DNA from: Glandiceps talaboti
Taxonomy: Eukaryota > Hemichordata > Enteropneusta > Spengelidae
NCBI RefSeq assembly: GCF_964340395.1
Contig: NC_135561.1
Coordinates: 11,635,461-11,699,460 of the forward strand
DNA length: 64,000 nucleotides
Direction: 5' to 3'
Position numbers and translations under genes: made by a program. Below the pieces are notes generated by a model. The model did no database searches. It was not told where the DNA came from and saw only the letters and a program-made list of their open reading frames with translations. Within the stretch, counting starts at the first letter, position 1, and the number at the start of each line of letters is the position of its first letter. Of this stretch, positions 1 through 15,862 are shown piece after piece.

Positions 1-34
1 TTGCAATGATCGAACCTTATAATCTTCGTCAACA

Positions 35-193
35 ATGGTTGTGACAACAGTAATAAACGTCAAATTGCAGCACATATTTCTACTTACTATCTACACGTTT
101 GCCTATGCATATAGAGTCAATTATGTCAACCCTCACCTGTCTTCCTATATACAAGTTGGTGGATCATGGCAGTTTCTGACAGTTTGGAATGTG
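35..193 (+). CDS. AIG1: AIG1/ADTRP-like alternative first exon A
   Basis: The exon opens with ATG and encodes 53 residues: a short hydrophilic start, a hydrophobic helix (LQHIFLLTIYTFAYAY), then VGGSWQFLTVWNV. It ends at a GTAAGG donor in phase 0. The GG-x-x-x-LTVWN ending is shared with four further first exons at 1393, 2912, 4838 and 5200, and the reading frame fits the constant exon at 9161. In the AIG1/ADTRP family the Thr in this motif is the nucleophile of the Thr-His catalytic pair; here it is residue 49. The ATG is only 34 bases from the window edge, so more first exons may lie upstream. It is not visible as a long open frame because the exon is short. That it is a real first exon is inferred from motif, ATG, donor and phase; use in transcripts is not shown. 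Confidence 0.72.
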
Positions 194-1392
194 GTAAGGT
201 GACTCTTGCGTTTGTGCACACATCACTCTCTTTTCAAATCATCTCAACTCGACTCAAGTACTTGAATGTCTAAATCAGAAGGCCACTCTGCCATATTCAC
301 ACATATGTACGTGTATTGTAATTTGTGTTGTATAGTTTGCAGCGCTTGCTGTCGGTTGTGGTAATTGATTCAATTGTCTTTATAGCACGTGTGATCATCT
401 GATTTTGTCACAGTCATTTGTTAGCTAATATTTCATTCCAGGATAGTAATATTCTCGTCAAGGATGATCATATTTTGCATTATAATGTTTGGGGGACAGT
501 CCCTCATAAAGTTAGTGTTTATTGGGGAAGTTACGTAATGTCCAAATATGGTATATTTGTCAGCGGCTCAGGATGCTACTTTATACACTATATACGTCAC
601 GTAGGTGGGGTTCACTGATTAGATGAACAACTTTTTGTGCTAATCGAGCTCGTTTGATCAGACTGTGGTTTAGTAGACCACAGTTGGAGTCCAGATTAGA
701 CCCTTCCCTAAGTACAGGTTTGTAAAATGTGACCCCCCCCCTCTAATTCCTCCGGCCCTCCCCCTGTATATACTGAAGGCTCCCTAACAAACCCGGCTAA
801 CAAATGACTGTGGATTTTGTACGTACATGGAATAATTTTTTTGTATTTTATCTGTACTGTTAATTACCCCATTTTAAACCACAATGAAAGTGTCACACAT
901 TACTAGAACCATAGACAGTGGAGGGGAGACCCCCCCCCCCCCACTGTCTATGCTAGAACGTACAACAAGCATTTGTCATACGTTTGTTGTATCTACACGT
1001 ATTTATCTGTATTGTTAATATGCAAATTAAGAGTCCTCGTTCTGTAAACCACGATGGTGGTGTAGCAGTGCTATATCGGATACTCCAGTTTCTTCCTAGT
1101 CTGTTGATACGCTTTAAACTAACCACAGGGACACGTACGTGGTATTTGTTTTCCTAGTCTATAAGCTAAATATGACAACGTATTGACTTGAATACATTAC
1201 CCCGGCCTTTGGGAAAGAACACAATACATCTACTACCGTAACAACCAGATTTTGATCAGTTGATTACAGTGGTTACCTGATATTTGACCGTACGAGTTCC
1301 AATGTCATTTGCGTAACCCTGATGCGAAGGGCGGTCCTCAACCACCTGTCTGATCCATAGACGAACGCCCAATACGCTTACTAAGGTTGAAG

Positions 1393-1563
1393 ATGGCTAC
1401 TCCCCCGCCAGTACCAAAAATGTCGAAACTATGCCGAGTTTTATTTGTAATAATGTATATCTGTGCTATTTATTATAACTCGTTCATTCTATATCCAAAA
1501 CGTTTGCGTTATAAACCTGCAACGTTTGCTGGAAATCTAAAGTTTCTGACAGTGTGGAACATG
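1393..1563 (+). CDS. AIG1: AIG1/ADTRP-like alternative first exon B
   Basis: This exon encodes 57 residues starting at ATG 1393: MATPPPVPKMSK, a membrane helix (LCRVLFVIMYICAIYY), then ILYPKRLRYKPATFAGNLKF and LTVWNM. It ends at a GTAGGT donor in phase 0. An in-frame TTG lies two codons upstream, but the ATG is the sensible start. It is clearly the closest relative of first exon C at 2912 (shared LCRVLF-like core, YPK, KPATF-GNLKFLTVWNM), which points to a recent exon duplication. Joined to exons 9161-14140 it gives a 241-residue protein, close to the human AIG1 and ADTRP lengths. The candidate nucleophile is Thr53. Confidence 0.82.
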
Positions 1564-2160
1564 GTAGGTGAAACGCTTCTACTTCTTCAAGTTGTACTAG
1601 TTTAGCTCTGCGCATAATTGATTCGAAGACTCGATTCTGAACCGTTCCATTCAATCTCCTACTGTATCATAAAATGGGGAGAATGAAATCGGAAACCGTA
1701 TAGGAATGTATAGGAAGCTGACGTGGCAGATACAATCAATGCAATCAGTGTACTAGTAAATTGTTATATGTATATGTTTGATGTATCACCATATACCACT
1801 ATCGGTCTGAGGTGTATCACTGTTCACAAGCAGGTTGTCCTCTACACGTGTACATGCACATGACACGATCGAGACCTTTCCTACAAACTGTAAACATCAA
1901 CTTGTATACATTATGTGGCAGTCATTTCGTTATCTTGCTGGATACATACAACGTATATCTTTATAACATGAAGTATTAAGGATTATTTGTGTTGTATCTT
2001 CATATCGAATATGATCACATACAATAGTGATGCAAGTCATGATCAAACCATGGCTGTATTACTGAACGAAGTCCACATGCATGTACTAACCACAGGCACT
2101 TGTCTCTCAAGATATGTTTCAGAAATATTGATAATATTGACATATTTGGTCAATAATATA
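1564..2160 (+). other. Intron between first exons B and C, no feature
   Basis: This is intronic or intergenic DNA between the alternative first exons. I see no open frame or conserved motif in it before the hairpin elements that begin at 2161. Confidence 0.5.
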
Positions 2161-2274
2161 TGAAAGTCGAAAAATAACACTGGTTACTATAATCGCATGA
2201 GTCCACACACCGCACAATATACACAAATTTCGCGGTTTGTGGACTTAGAAACCCGTGTTATTCTACCCCTTTCA
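2161..2274. mobile_element. Imperfect palindromic MITE-like element
   Basis: The left arm starts TGAAAGTCGAAAAATAACAC and contains GAGTCCACA and CCGC. The right arm contains GCGG, TGTGGACTT, GTGTTATT and ends CTTTCA, so the two halves pair through most of about 50 bases. No clear target duplication is seen. It directly precedes the hAT-like element at 2287. Confidence 0.5.
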
Positions 2275-2278
2275 TGCA

Positions 2279-2397
2279 TTATCAGCCACAGGCACTCGAA
2301 TCAATCTGTGTGATTTTTTTTTAAATGTATAGTACATAATCACTATACATTTTTTTTAAAAATCATACAAATTGATTCGAGTACCTGTGTTATCAGC
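2279..2397. mobile_element. hAT-like MITE with 8-bp target duplication
   Basis: The element is 2287-2389. It begins CACAGGCACTCGAATCAAT and ends ATTGATTCGAGTACCTGTG, so its ends are inverted repeats and nearly the whole element folds into a hairpin (about 45-bp arms with a short AT loop). Both sides are flanked by TTATCAGC (2279-2286 and 2390-2397), an 8-bp target duplication. Eight-base duplications and CA-G type ends are characteristic of hAT transposons; there is no coding capacity. Confidence 0.75.
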
Positions 2398-2911
2398 TGC
2401 TGCCAAGTATGTCAATGTCAAGTCTGAAACACATCTCGGAAAATAAGTGTCTGTGGTACTCAGTAGATCATGGACGCCTATTGTCATGAGTACACACAAT
2501 GCTGAATCTATTGTGGTATGAGATTACAAATGTCAACTACTAGTCTGAAATCTTGTTGATTGGACGACTAAGATCGTGGACTTTATACCCAAGAGTGTAC
2601 GTAACCAGTCTGATAGGTGTAAACTCATGATACTCAGTGAAGTAACTATTACGCAAGCATTGTTCTGGTTGGTCAAGACACGACCTCTGACATTCCTCAT
2701 TCATATTCATGTTATACCATATTAGGGGATGTGGGAGACTGAAACTGTGGCATATAAACCTAATCTTGGCGAATGGTATCACGGGACAATGTTTGGTAGA
2801 ATGTGAATGCTACATACATGAAACCGTCCAGGTTAAAATTTAACGAGGGTGGAGACTCTTTCATACACTAATCCATCTTTACACTAAACAAACGCCATAC
2901 TCACTCACAAG

Positions 2912-3082
2912 ATGGATTTTAAACCACTAGATCCAAAAATTTCTAGATTTTGTAGAGTTTTGTTTTTAATTACCGATCTATGTGGTGCATATTATTTCTT
3001 TGAGATTCTTTATCCCAAAATTTTGATTCGAAAACCCGCAACGTTTGGAGGAAATCTTAAGTTTTTAACAGTTTGGAATATG
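2912..3082 (+). CDS. AIG1: AIG1/ADTRP-like alternative first exon C
   Basis: The exon encodes 57 residues from ATG 2912: MDFKPLDPKISRFCRVLF, a membrane helix through ITDLCGAYYFFEILYPK, then KPATFGGNLKFLTVWNM. It ends at a GTAGGT donor in phase 0. It is the sister of exon B by sequence and by identical length. The intron becomes a long GTAT microsatellite only about 36 bases after the donor, so the apparently longer open frame downstream is repeat read-through and not coding. The candidate catalytic residue is Thr53. Confidence 0.82.
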
Positions 3083-3118
3083 GTAGGTAAAACCTGTTTT
3101 CTTCGCCACATTTGCAGC

Positions 3119-3365
3119 TTGTATGTATGTATGTATGTATGTATGTATGTATGTATGTATGTATGTATGTATGTATGTATGTATGTATGTATGTATGTAT
3201 GTATGTATGTATGTATGTATGTATTTATGTATGTATGTATGTATGTATGTATGTATGTATGTATGTATGTATGTATGTATGTATGTATGTGCGCATGCGT
3301 GCGTGCGTGTGTGTACGTACGTACCTACGTACGTACGTATGTATGTATGTATGTATGTATGTATG

Positions 3366-3399
<34 letters not shown>

Positions 3400-3422
3400 T
3401 GTGCGTGTGCATGCGTGCATGT

Positions 3423-3467
<45 letters not shown>
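3119..3467. repeat. (GTAT)n and (GT)n microsatellite
   Basis: A long GTAT tract runs from about 3119 to 3402 with a GCGT/ACGT-rich interruption near 3290-3340. A pure GT tract follows at about 3425-3467. It lies in the intron just after first exon C. All open frames read through it (MYVCMYVC or THTH patterns) are repeat artefacts. Confidence 0.95.
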
Positions 3468-3470
<3 letters not shown>

Positions 3471-4133
3471 GTATATGTAGAGAGATGCAGTGAAGACAAC
3501 ATTTGATGAAAACAATATAATATCCTCTGATAATATCTGATATCAAGTGGAAAATTGTAGTGAATTGGACCTTTGAAAAAGTTTCTCGTTTATTTACTTT
3601 CAAAATGGACGGGATGTTTCCGTAAAAATGACAATATTGCGAATGATATGCAAATTAGCCTAATAACAATGAATGATTCTTCAAGCCTGGTTTATTATTG
3701 CTTAGATTGTGGTTTTCCTTGTTTAAAAGGAATGTCACACGAATTAAATCCTGCTACTATAAATGTATCAATGTACGGGGCTTCAATGTACACTGCGGAA
3801 CAATGAAGATAGGGGAAATAAATTCAAATCAAACTGTTATTATCGTATATTTAGCCTGAAGATATGGAAAACAATCATCTATAATACGACAACTACTTTT
3901 TGATAATAGTGTGGTATCGGGATCTAAGCTTCTGACACTCATGTATATAAATGGTTTGGTATTGGATCTGTTTTTCATTCCTTAAGTGCATATGGTTCTA
4001 CATGCGGGTGTAGATGCCGTTTTTCAAATATTAGTTGCCCACACTTCTCACAATATATATCATAAATACACAAAAGTTGTTGTTTTGGTTGCAGTTTATG
4101 TGTCCAAAGATGGTGTATTTTGTGTTGTTTGGT

Positions 4134-4279
<146 letters not shown>

Positions 4280-4837
4280 TAGAATTGTGATGGTGATTTT
4301 TTGGACTCGCCTCACCCTGGATTGTCGTTGATGGCGCTTTTCGAGCTACTACTAGATGACGCTTTCAAGGGGGGGGGGAAAGATATAGGTTGTAAGCCTA
4401 CATATTGTCCCAGTTTTGACCATAGGGACACGTAGTATTTCTTAGTTTGTATATTGTTGTTTTCATTGTTTACAGACTTAAAAATTAAAAAAATAACATC
4501 ATTATTGTAAGTTTATCTGAAAAAAAATTATTGTCTCATGAGCATACATCGGGTGTTGATGTTTGTGCAATCGTAAAGTCCCTGACTATTTATGTTTCAA
4601 TTCCTTTATTGTTGTACCCGGAAATATGATGTCAATTAACATATCCAACCCTCATCTGTGCTTCTATATGAACAATATTAATTTGACCTGTTTTACGGGT
4701 ATGTAATTTAGGCATCATATGTGAACCAAAATAGCCCACACTGACGTTTGCATATTAACATGTTAGTACCTCACAATATCACCACTCAAGTAGCTAGTGT
4801 GTAGTATATTGATTAACTTAAGACTGAGTTGGCCAAC

Positions 4838-4975
4838 ATGTGGGTCAGTGGGTTCCGTTGTGTTTTGTTATGTTTGTATTTATTTTCATTTTATTATGAC
4901 AATGTATTATACACTTCGAAAGTTTTGCCTCAAAAGTTCGGTGGTAGATTTAATTTACTCACGGTATGGAATATG
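4838..4975 (+). CDS. AIG1: AIG1/ADTRP-like alternative first exon D
   Basis: The frame from ATG 4838 encodes 46 residues: MWVSGFRCVLLCLYLFSFYY (membrane helix), then DNVLYTSKVLPQKFGGRFNL and LTVWNM. It ends at a GTAAGT donor in phase 0. The frame is different from the longer nominal open frame that overlaps it at 4797-4979. The FGG-x-x-LLTVWNM ending matches the other first exons; the candidate nucleophile is Thr42, near the position reported for human AIG1. The upstream helix is divergent, so this is an older member of the array than exons B and C. Confidence 0.72.
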
Positions 4976-5199
4976 GTAAGTGTTCTGTGAATTTATTTTA
5001 TAAGAGTGGAACCACTTTCAACAAATTATGCACCGTTTTCCTTCTTTGCAACTATAGAGACGTTGCCAATGACAATGTACCACAATATCTGATCTTAGCT
5101 TATAATATTGTATTATTGTATTTAGTACATGTGTGAACAAGCGTATGCAAATGAAATGCAAATTACTAGTATCACTAGGGGTAAAGATGCCATACCAAG

Positions 5200-5346
5200 A
5201 TGGCGGCCACCTTCCTGTTACTCGTGTGTCACCTTGCTCTGTTTATTATCTATCTCTTTGCGTTAATGTATGACATCTACGAGGTCAAAGTGGAGGAAAG
5301 TCCAGAGTTTGGAGGAAAATTAAAGTGGCTAACAGTGTGGAATTTG
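5200..5346 (+). CDS. AIG1: AIG1/ADTRP-like alternative first exon E
   Basis: The exon encodes 49 residues from ATG 5200: MAATFLLLVCHLALFIIYLF (membrane helix), a short loop (YDIYEVKVEESPE), then FGGKLKWLTVWNL. It ends at a GTAGGT donor in phase 0. It is the first exon nearest the constant exons and the one most like vertebrate AIG1/ADTRP amino termini (a GG-K-x-K-x-LT loop). The candidate nucleophile is Thr45. The ATG sits in a good context (AAGATGGC). A 3.8-kb intron follows. Confidence 0.82.
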
Positions 5347-7030
5347 GTAGGTCACTGTCTCGCTCGGTACTTTTGTAAACATGAAAGCTGTCAGACTTCG
5401 CCCCGTTACTCCTGGCGTTAGCCATTAGGCCATGTTCTAATATGTTCCAGTCCTGTTTGCAGACGAATGCCAATGGGATACGAATACATTTGGACTGTTG
5501 GTCTCTGATGGACAACACTCGGAATGAAGTCGTCCTGTATTGAGTCCGACTAAAAGCCGGACGAGGGTTTGTGCTTGCTTCTTTAACCTGGCATGACATG
5601 CCAAATACGGTACGCACGAGACGAGCGAGTGCTGTAGCTTACAAGTACACGTCTCTAGCTCTCAACCGCTACTCCGTTAGTTAGACAGACTCGGGGTAGT
5701 CCTGCTTGCATACGTCCCTTCCTTCTCCGTGCACCGTCTGCAAGCAAGACGAGACTCGGGGTACAGCTGCAAGCAGGAATGTGCTCACGTATGCTTTCTT
5801 TGCTTAAATTACTCTGTCGAAATGACATGGATGAAGAGATTTTAACCAGAAATGTTGTAATACACAAATGTTGGTAACCGCACTGATTCACAAGCGCTTT
5901 ACGAGGGCGTTTTGCATATTGCATTAGTCATATGCTGACTACAATGTGCAAAACGCCCCTAGATTCAGAATGTCAAACCCATACCCCATTATCATAGCAT
6001 CATGTGACCATAATATCAACTATTGAACATTTGACCACAGTCTCTTTTTGTACCGTCACTCGGGATGAAGTGGAACTTTAATGATAAAACACTCACTCAT
6101 TCATTCACTTTCATCCAGATGGTTCTGTACAAATTGTTGGCCGTGTTCCAATTTGTATGATTATTGCTAACCTTTGTTTTACTGTGCTATATAAATAATA
6201 GTCTTTGGTCATAATTAAGTAAACACAGGATTTGTTTCACAATGTCAAGTGAAAGATAGCTGCAATGATTGTAATGGTATTGTTTTGTTCCTGGGCTCCA
6301 ATAACTATAACATTCTGTCCATGAAATATTAAAAAGCTCAAAAGCAAAAATTAATACTCCAAAAAATTGCAGCTTGCTGAACTTATTAAAGGAAGGGTTC
6401 TTGCCCAAAATATCAGCTTTTTAAAAATCTACATTTTGGCAGTTATGCTATATATTGTCAATTCTTCTCTGTTCTAACAGAATACAAGAACAAAGGCAAT
6501 ACATATGCTATGATAAGGTACTAGTATATATGTTATATGACAGCTGCCAATCTGTCAGGTGACCTTGCATCTGTTTAGCCAGCTGTTACCACATCACAAT
6601 ACTATGGACATTTGCTGACCTGTAAAATTACAACAAATAATGTTCTCTATAGTTGTATCGTATGCAAGCTCACTATGAGTCACTAGATGAGTAGAGATAA
6701 AACTTAGGGCACACAAGTATTTTCCAGCGGAATGAAGGACAATATTGGGGAATAATATAAATACCAGAACCAGTAATATCAGAGAAAAATTGGGTAAAGT
6801 AATGGCCAATTTTTGAAAATTTTGACTCATATTACATACAAACACACAACAAAAGCAATGGCATAGATACACATTGTTGTGATATAGAACAAGCAGGGTA
6901 TAAATACCATATTTTTTGTTCAACTTGACTCAGTGATTGTATACTGGATTTTCAAAAATGCATGACTTTGTTTATTGTAATATTCAATGCGAATATACCC
7001 ATACCTTTCAAACAAATGCTTATATTTGCA
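5347..7030 (+). other. First part of AIG1 intron 1
   Basis: This intronic DNA lies between first exon E and the octamer-rich repeat at 7050. Near 5900-5960 a short inverted pair (GGGCGTTTTGCA / TGCAAAACGCCC) is visible. No open frame here shows a recognisable domain. Part of 6650-6900 shares AATATTGGGGAATAATAT with 9810, so it probably contains old dispersed repeat sequence. Confidence 0.4.
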
Positions 7031-7049
7031 ATGCAACTGCAAGTAAAAT

Positions 7050-7240
7050 TTCTCATAATTTGCATATGAGATACCTTATTCATATGCAAATTGCTTACAT
7101 TACAGTACAAGTACAATTTTCTCATCATTTGCATATGAATAAGATGCCTTATTCATATGCAAATTGCTTACATTGCAGTGCAAATACAATGTGTCATCAA
7201 TTGCATATGCAAATGAGATATCTCATTTGCATATTAATTA
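7050..7240. repeat. Tandem/inverted repeat rich in ATGCAAAT octamers
   Basis: A degenerate repeat of about 70-80 bases alternates ATTTGCATATGA and TTCATATGCAAAT. It contains six exact octamers (ATTTGCAT or its complement) at 7058, 7084, 7127, 7157, 7207 and 7225. The octamer is the classical POU/Oct factor site. The region lies in the long intron between the alternative first exons and the first constant exon. Confidence 0.7.
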
Positions 7241-7689
7241 GAATATTAGATATATGACATGTATGAGTTCCACCATTTGTCAGTTTTTGAAAAGGAAATG
7301 TAAAGAAATCCTTTATATGGTTGTCAATTACTGAGACTATATTTTCTATAGTTTTATTTTTTGTAATTAACAGCAAATTAGTAGGAATTTTACTAAGACA
7401 ATGACCTAAGTATGAATATTGTTGGTATACAAATCAATTTATCAAATTTGTGGCATGTACAGGTATTAAGTTTGTTTGTAGTAAACAGACTCAAGGTTTT
7501 ATGAACCCTATCAGCATGTCGATGAGTCATGGTGTAGGGTTCAAAGATTAGAATGATTCAGTCAGAATCCCAGAGTTGCTGATTTAAGGATAGATTCTCA
7601 AGTGTCTATGTTTTAAGTTTTCATTACTGTCTGTCTGATTTTTTTTTGAATGGTTTCATATGATTTAAAACACCACATTGTTACCAGTA

Positions 7690-7905
7690 AAGTAATTAGT
7701 TCCTGTACCACGACCTTATCACTTACCAGTAACATTTCACCTGGTCAGGTCGACTGGCTTTGTCAAACTGTCTGTGTGCTGGCTTTACTATTGGCTGGCT
7801 TTTTACGGAAAGTTTGATAAAACCTGTAGATCTGAACAGACAAAATGTTACTCGTAAAGTAATAATAATATGAACCCTTGGATATGGTACAAGAACTAAT
7901 TATCA
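7690..7905. mobile_element. Possible MITE with inverted ends
   Basis: AGTAATTAGTTCCTGTACCA near 7692 is matched in inverted orientation by TGGTACAAGAACTAATTATC near 7886-7905. The inner sequence includes TTGTCAAACTGTCTG, which recurs in altered form near 13500. No target duplication was identified. Confidence 0.4.
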
Positions 7906-8743
7906 CGATTTTGTACAGAGCTCATGAATGTATTTAGGATACCACAGTGTTATTGCTAAGGTTTTGGAACACTGGTAAGGGTGCCTATGTTTCATATCAT
8001 AACACCTTCAAAATGATGGGTCAATTAAATATTTTTGTAAAAAGTGAAAAAAAGTAAGTGTACATGTGTACATGTTGTTAATACTTTATTAAGCAAGGCT
8101 GCACTAAGCGAGAAGAAGTCAGGTAAAATTTGCCAAGTTCCCCCCTCCCCTCCCCTATACATTGTACTATAAGTTTGTTTGGAAACTCTTGTAGGGTGAC
8201 TTTGGAACTTGGATGGGTGTTACCATATTACCCCCTGCTCCACCCCACCCCCCAGCAAAACACTCCACTATTATGTCCCAGTCCATCTAATGTTATAAAT
8301 GGGGAGTTGGTAGGATAGAGGTTGGTGTGTGAAGGATTATAACAGACTGTGTTCTATCAGTGTTCACTGGATTTATACAATGAATTATGTCATAGGTATT
8401 GATATTAATACACATCATACATACAATGTAAGTAAGTAATATTAGGACAACCCAATTTAATTTTATGTTTCTCGTTATGATACCTTAAAAATGATGACTC
8501 AGTCAGTTAAGGAAAAAGAAAAACGGAATGCGTGTGTGTATATGTTAGTGATGCTTTCAATTTGTAATCTGAATGGCATAGAAGTGATCGAGTCCAAAGT
8601 TTGAAAAATTATTATCAACCCATATTCAATGAGAAATTATAGTTTTTGCTTACACAATTGTTTATCTATCTCTATAATACTAGCTAATCTCCTTATGAAT
8701 ATCACAGCTGGGGGAGGGATGCACACAAAAATCTAGTAGCAAT

Positions 8744-9049
8744 GTTTATGGAGTTTAGCCTTGAAAGTGTCAGTGTCCTGACTGGATTTCATGTCATGGT
8801 TTAGTGAGTTCCAGTCTCTAATGGTTTTAGGAAAGAAACTGTGTTGATACGCTTGGTGTTTAAACTGATGGTGCTTGAAAGGGCCTCTGAACCTCGTGCT
8901 AGATTAGTGTCTCTAGTGATTGCTATCTCCTCATTTACAATTTGGAACAGTAGTATCAGCCTTGCATTTAGACGCCTAATGACTTGTGGTGTCATCATTT
9001 TACCATCAGTGATGTTAAAAAAATTTCTGGTCTGACCAAAGAAATACAA
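8744..9049 (-). pseudogene. Decayed non-LTR retrotransposon RT C-terminal fragment
   Basis: Read on the minus strand, one frame gives a RRLNARLILLFQIVNEEIAI-like stretch. After a frameshift near 8850 it continues HQAYQHSFFPKTIRDWNSL and then DTFKAKLHK. The pattern RR-x-ARL-LL-KIVN followed by SFFP-TIRDWNSL is the usual end of CR1/L2-like LINE reverse-transcriptase polyproteins. The rest of the element is missing and the frame is broken, so this is a dead 5'-truncated copy inside AIG1 intron 1. Confidence 0.75.
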
Positions 9050-9160
9050 GGTTAGAGCAGGAGAAACATAAAGAATAAAAAGGATTGCTGTTAGAAATAA
9101 CCATCACAAATATATACACACTGCCTTTCATAATGTTCCATCTTTCTTATTTTCATACAG

Positions 9161-14140
<4,980 letters not shown>

Positions 14141-14353
14141 TTATCAGAGAACGTCTCATTGCTACAGTTTTATTTTGATTGGTTTTCACATCTCTGTGTT
14201 TTTTTTTTCAAAATCTCAAAGTACAGTTACAAAAACAGTATGAGGGTTACAAGATGATGAAATTCATCAAATAGAGAAAGAATGTATTGAGATATCTGTT
14301 TTTGTCAGAATTGTGCAATGAAATGTTTTTGTAGAAACCTTTATTTTACGGTA

Positions 14354-14359
14354 AATAAA
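14354..14359 (+). terminator. Candidate poly(A) signal of the AIG1-like gene
   Basis: An AATAAA hexamer lies 214 bases after the stop codon at 14140, in GTAAATAAAATTTT. The same sequence is kept in the duplicated copy near 28795. Other AATAAA motifs occur further downstream, so the cleavage site actually used is uncertain. Confidence 0.5.
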
Positions 14360-14385
14360 ATTTTAAATGATTTCCTTTACTATCA

Positions 14386-14535
14386 GTACATTGACCAGGG
14401 GGTGTAACACTATGGTAGTACTACATTGATCAGGGGGGTGTAACACTATGGTAGTACTACAGTGATCAGAGGGGTGTAACACTATGGGAGTACTACAGTG
14501 ACCAGGGGTGTAACACGATGGTAGTACTGTGTGCG
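14386..14535. repeat. Short tandem repeat with GGGGTGTAACACTATGG
   Basis: About four copies of a unit near 35 bases (ACCAGGGGGTGTAACACTAT then GGTAGTACTACAGTG). The corresponding block in unit 2 (28832-29040) has about six copies. Confidence 0.8.
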
Positions 14536-15603
14536 TCTCTTACCAATTTAATATGACAGTACATATATCATCACCAGGGGATGTCACAGTTTGGTAGCAT
14601 TGTGTATTTGTCCTCCAAGCAACTGCATGTGGCTGTACCTTTACAGGGGTTGTAACACATAGAGCCCTGCTAGAAACTGTGTAGCAGAGCCCTCTTAGCA
14701 GCAACTGAATGGAGTGACAACTACTTGGGTGGGGTGGGGGTGGGGGTGAAGTTAACACTTTTGCATCAAATTGTTTCAATATTGTGTCAGAATATAACTG
14801 GTATACTTTTATTATAAATTTTCACTCACAAAAGATGATAACAGGAGCAACAAGACTTTTTCATGCAAGAAAATGCAACTTTTGATGGGATAGAATATTA
14901 GTTATGTAATTTAGTAAAATTTTAATTTTGTATAATTTAAGACTAATCACTGTTACTTGTCAATAAATTTTGTTAATTTGTAATATGTTGTTAGTTTTAT
15001 ATTGTGTACACTAGCTTGATGGCCATGTGTAAACAGTATAAATAAACATTCAGTCACATTAAATTATTGTCAATAATCAATTTGTAGGGTGTTGAGTTTG
15101 ATATAATTGTACACTGACTTGATGTCCATGTGTAAACCATAAACACAAACGTGTACACCTGAATTGTAGGCAAATTATTTGATTAATAAACTAATTAGCT
15201 GAATATAGCTAACTGTGTTCAAAAATTTTGAACAAGTCATAATATATGAATATTATGGTAATAATGTTTACAATAAAATATATGTATATGTGAAAGATAT
15301 ATTTAGTTGAAATTGTTATATAGATATGTAGTAAGAATAATTATAATTATGACACAGTGTTTTCATTTTTATCAAACTTTGTAGAAAAACTTCATTTTGA
15401 TTGAGATGAGAATGAAGTAATGTAGCTATGCAATACGTGACATAATTCTGTGTACGATACTAGTAAACAAATTTCAAAATAAATTGAAATAAGAATATAA
15501 ATTCTTGAATGACTTTGATGTTAATATTGTATGGAATGTATTAAACTGAAGACTTCAAGTATGAATATAAGTCACTTATAGTTTGACAACCTCCCTCCCC
15601 ACA

Positions 15604-15862
15604 GTATGTAACACCATTGTATAAACAGTATATAACACCATTGTATAAACAGTATATAACACCATTGTATAAACAGTATGTAACACCATTGTATAAACAG
15701 TATATAACAGCATTGTATAAACAGTATATAACAGCATTGTATAAACAGTATATAACAGCATTGTATAAACAGTATATAACACCATTGTATAAACAGTATA
15801 TAACACCATTGTATAAACAGTATATAACACCATTGTATAAACAGTATATAACACCATTGTGT
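15604..15862. repeat. 24-bp minisatellite, about 11 copies
   Basis: Units read CAGTATATAACACCATTGTA followed by TAAA. The 24-base period is divisible by three, so several frames stay open across it (YNGVIYCL or YKQYITPL repeats), but there is no other sign of coding. Unit 2 has only about three copies at 31006-31075. Confidence 0.95.

Noticed and set aside
3112-3603. Several open frames of Tyr/Val/Cys/Met or Thr/His repeats
   Set aside because: They are translations of GTAT and GT microsatellites.
3573-3806. 77-codon plus-strand frame
   Set aside because: No recognisable domain or splice signals consistent with the AIG1 gene; probably chance.
5285-5617. 110-codon minus-strand frame overlapping first exon E
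   Set aside because: No domain, no start context, and it overlaps the better supported exon on the other strand.
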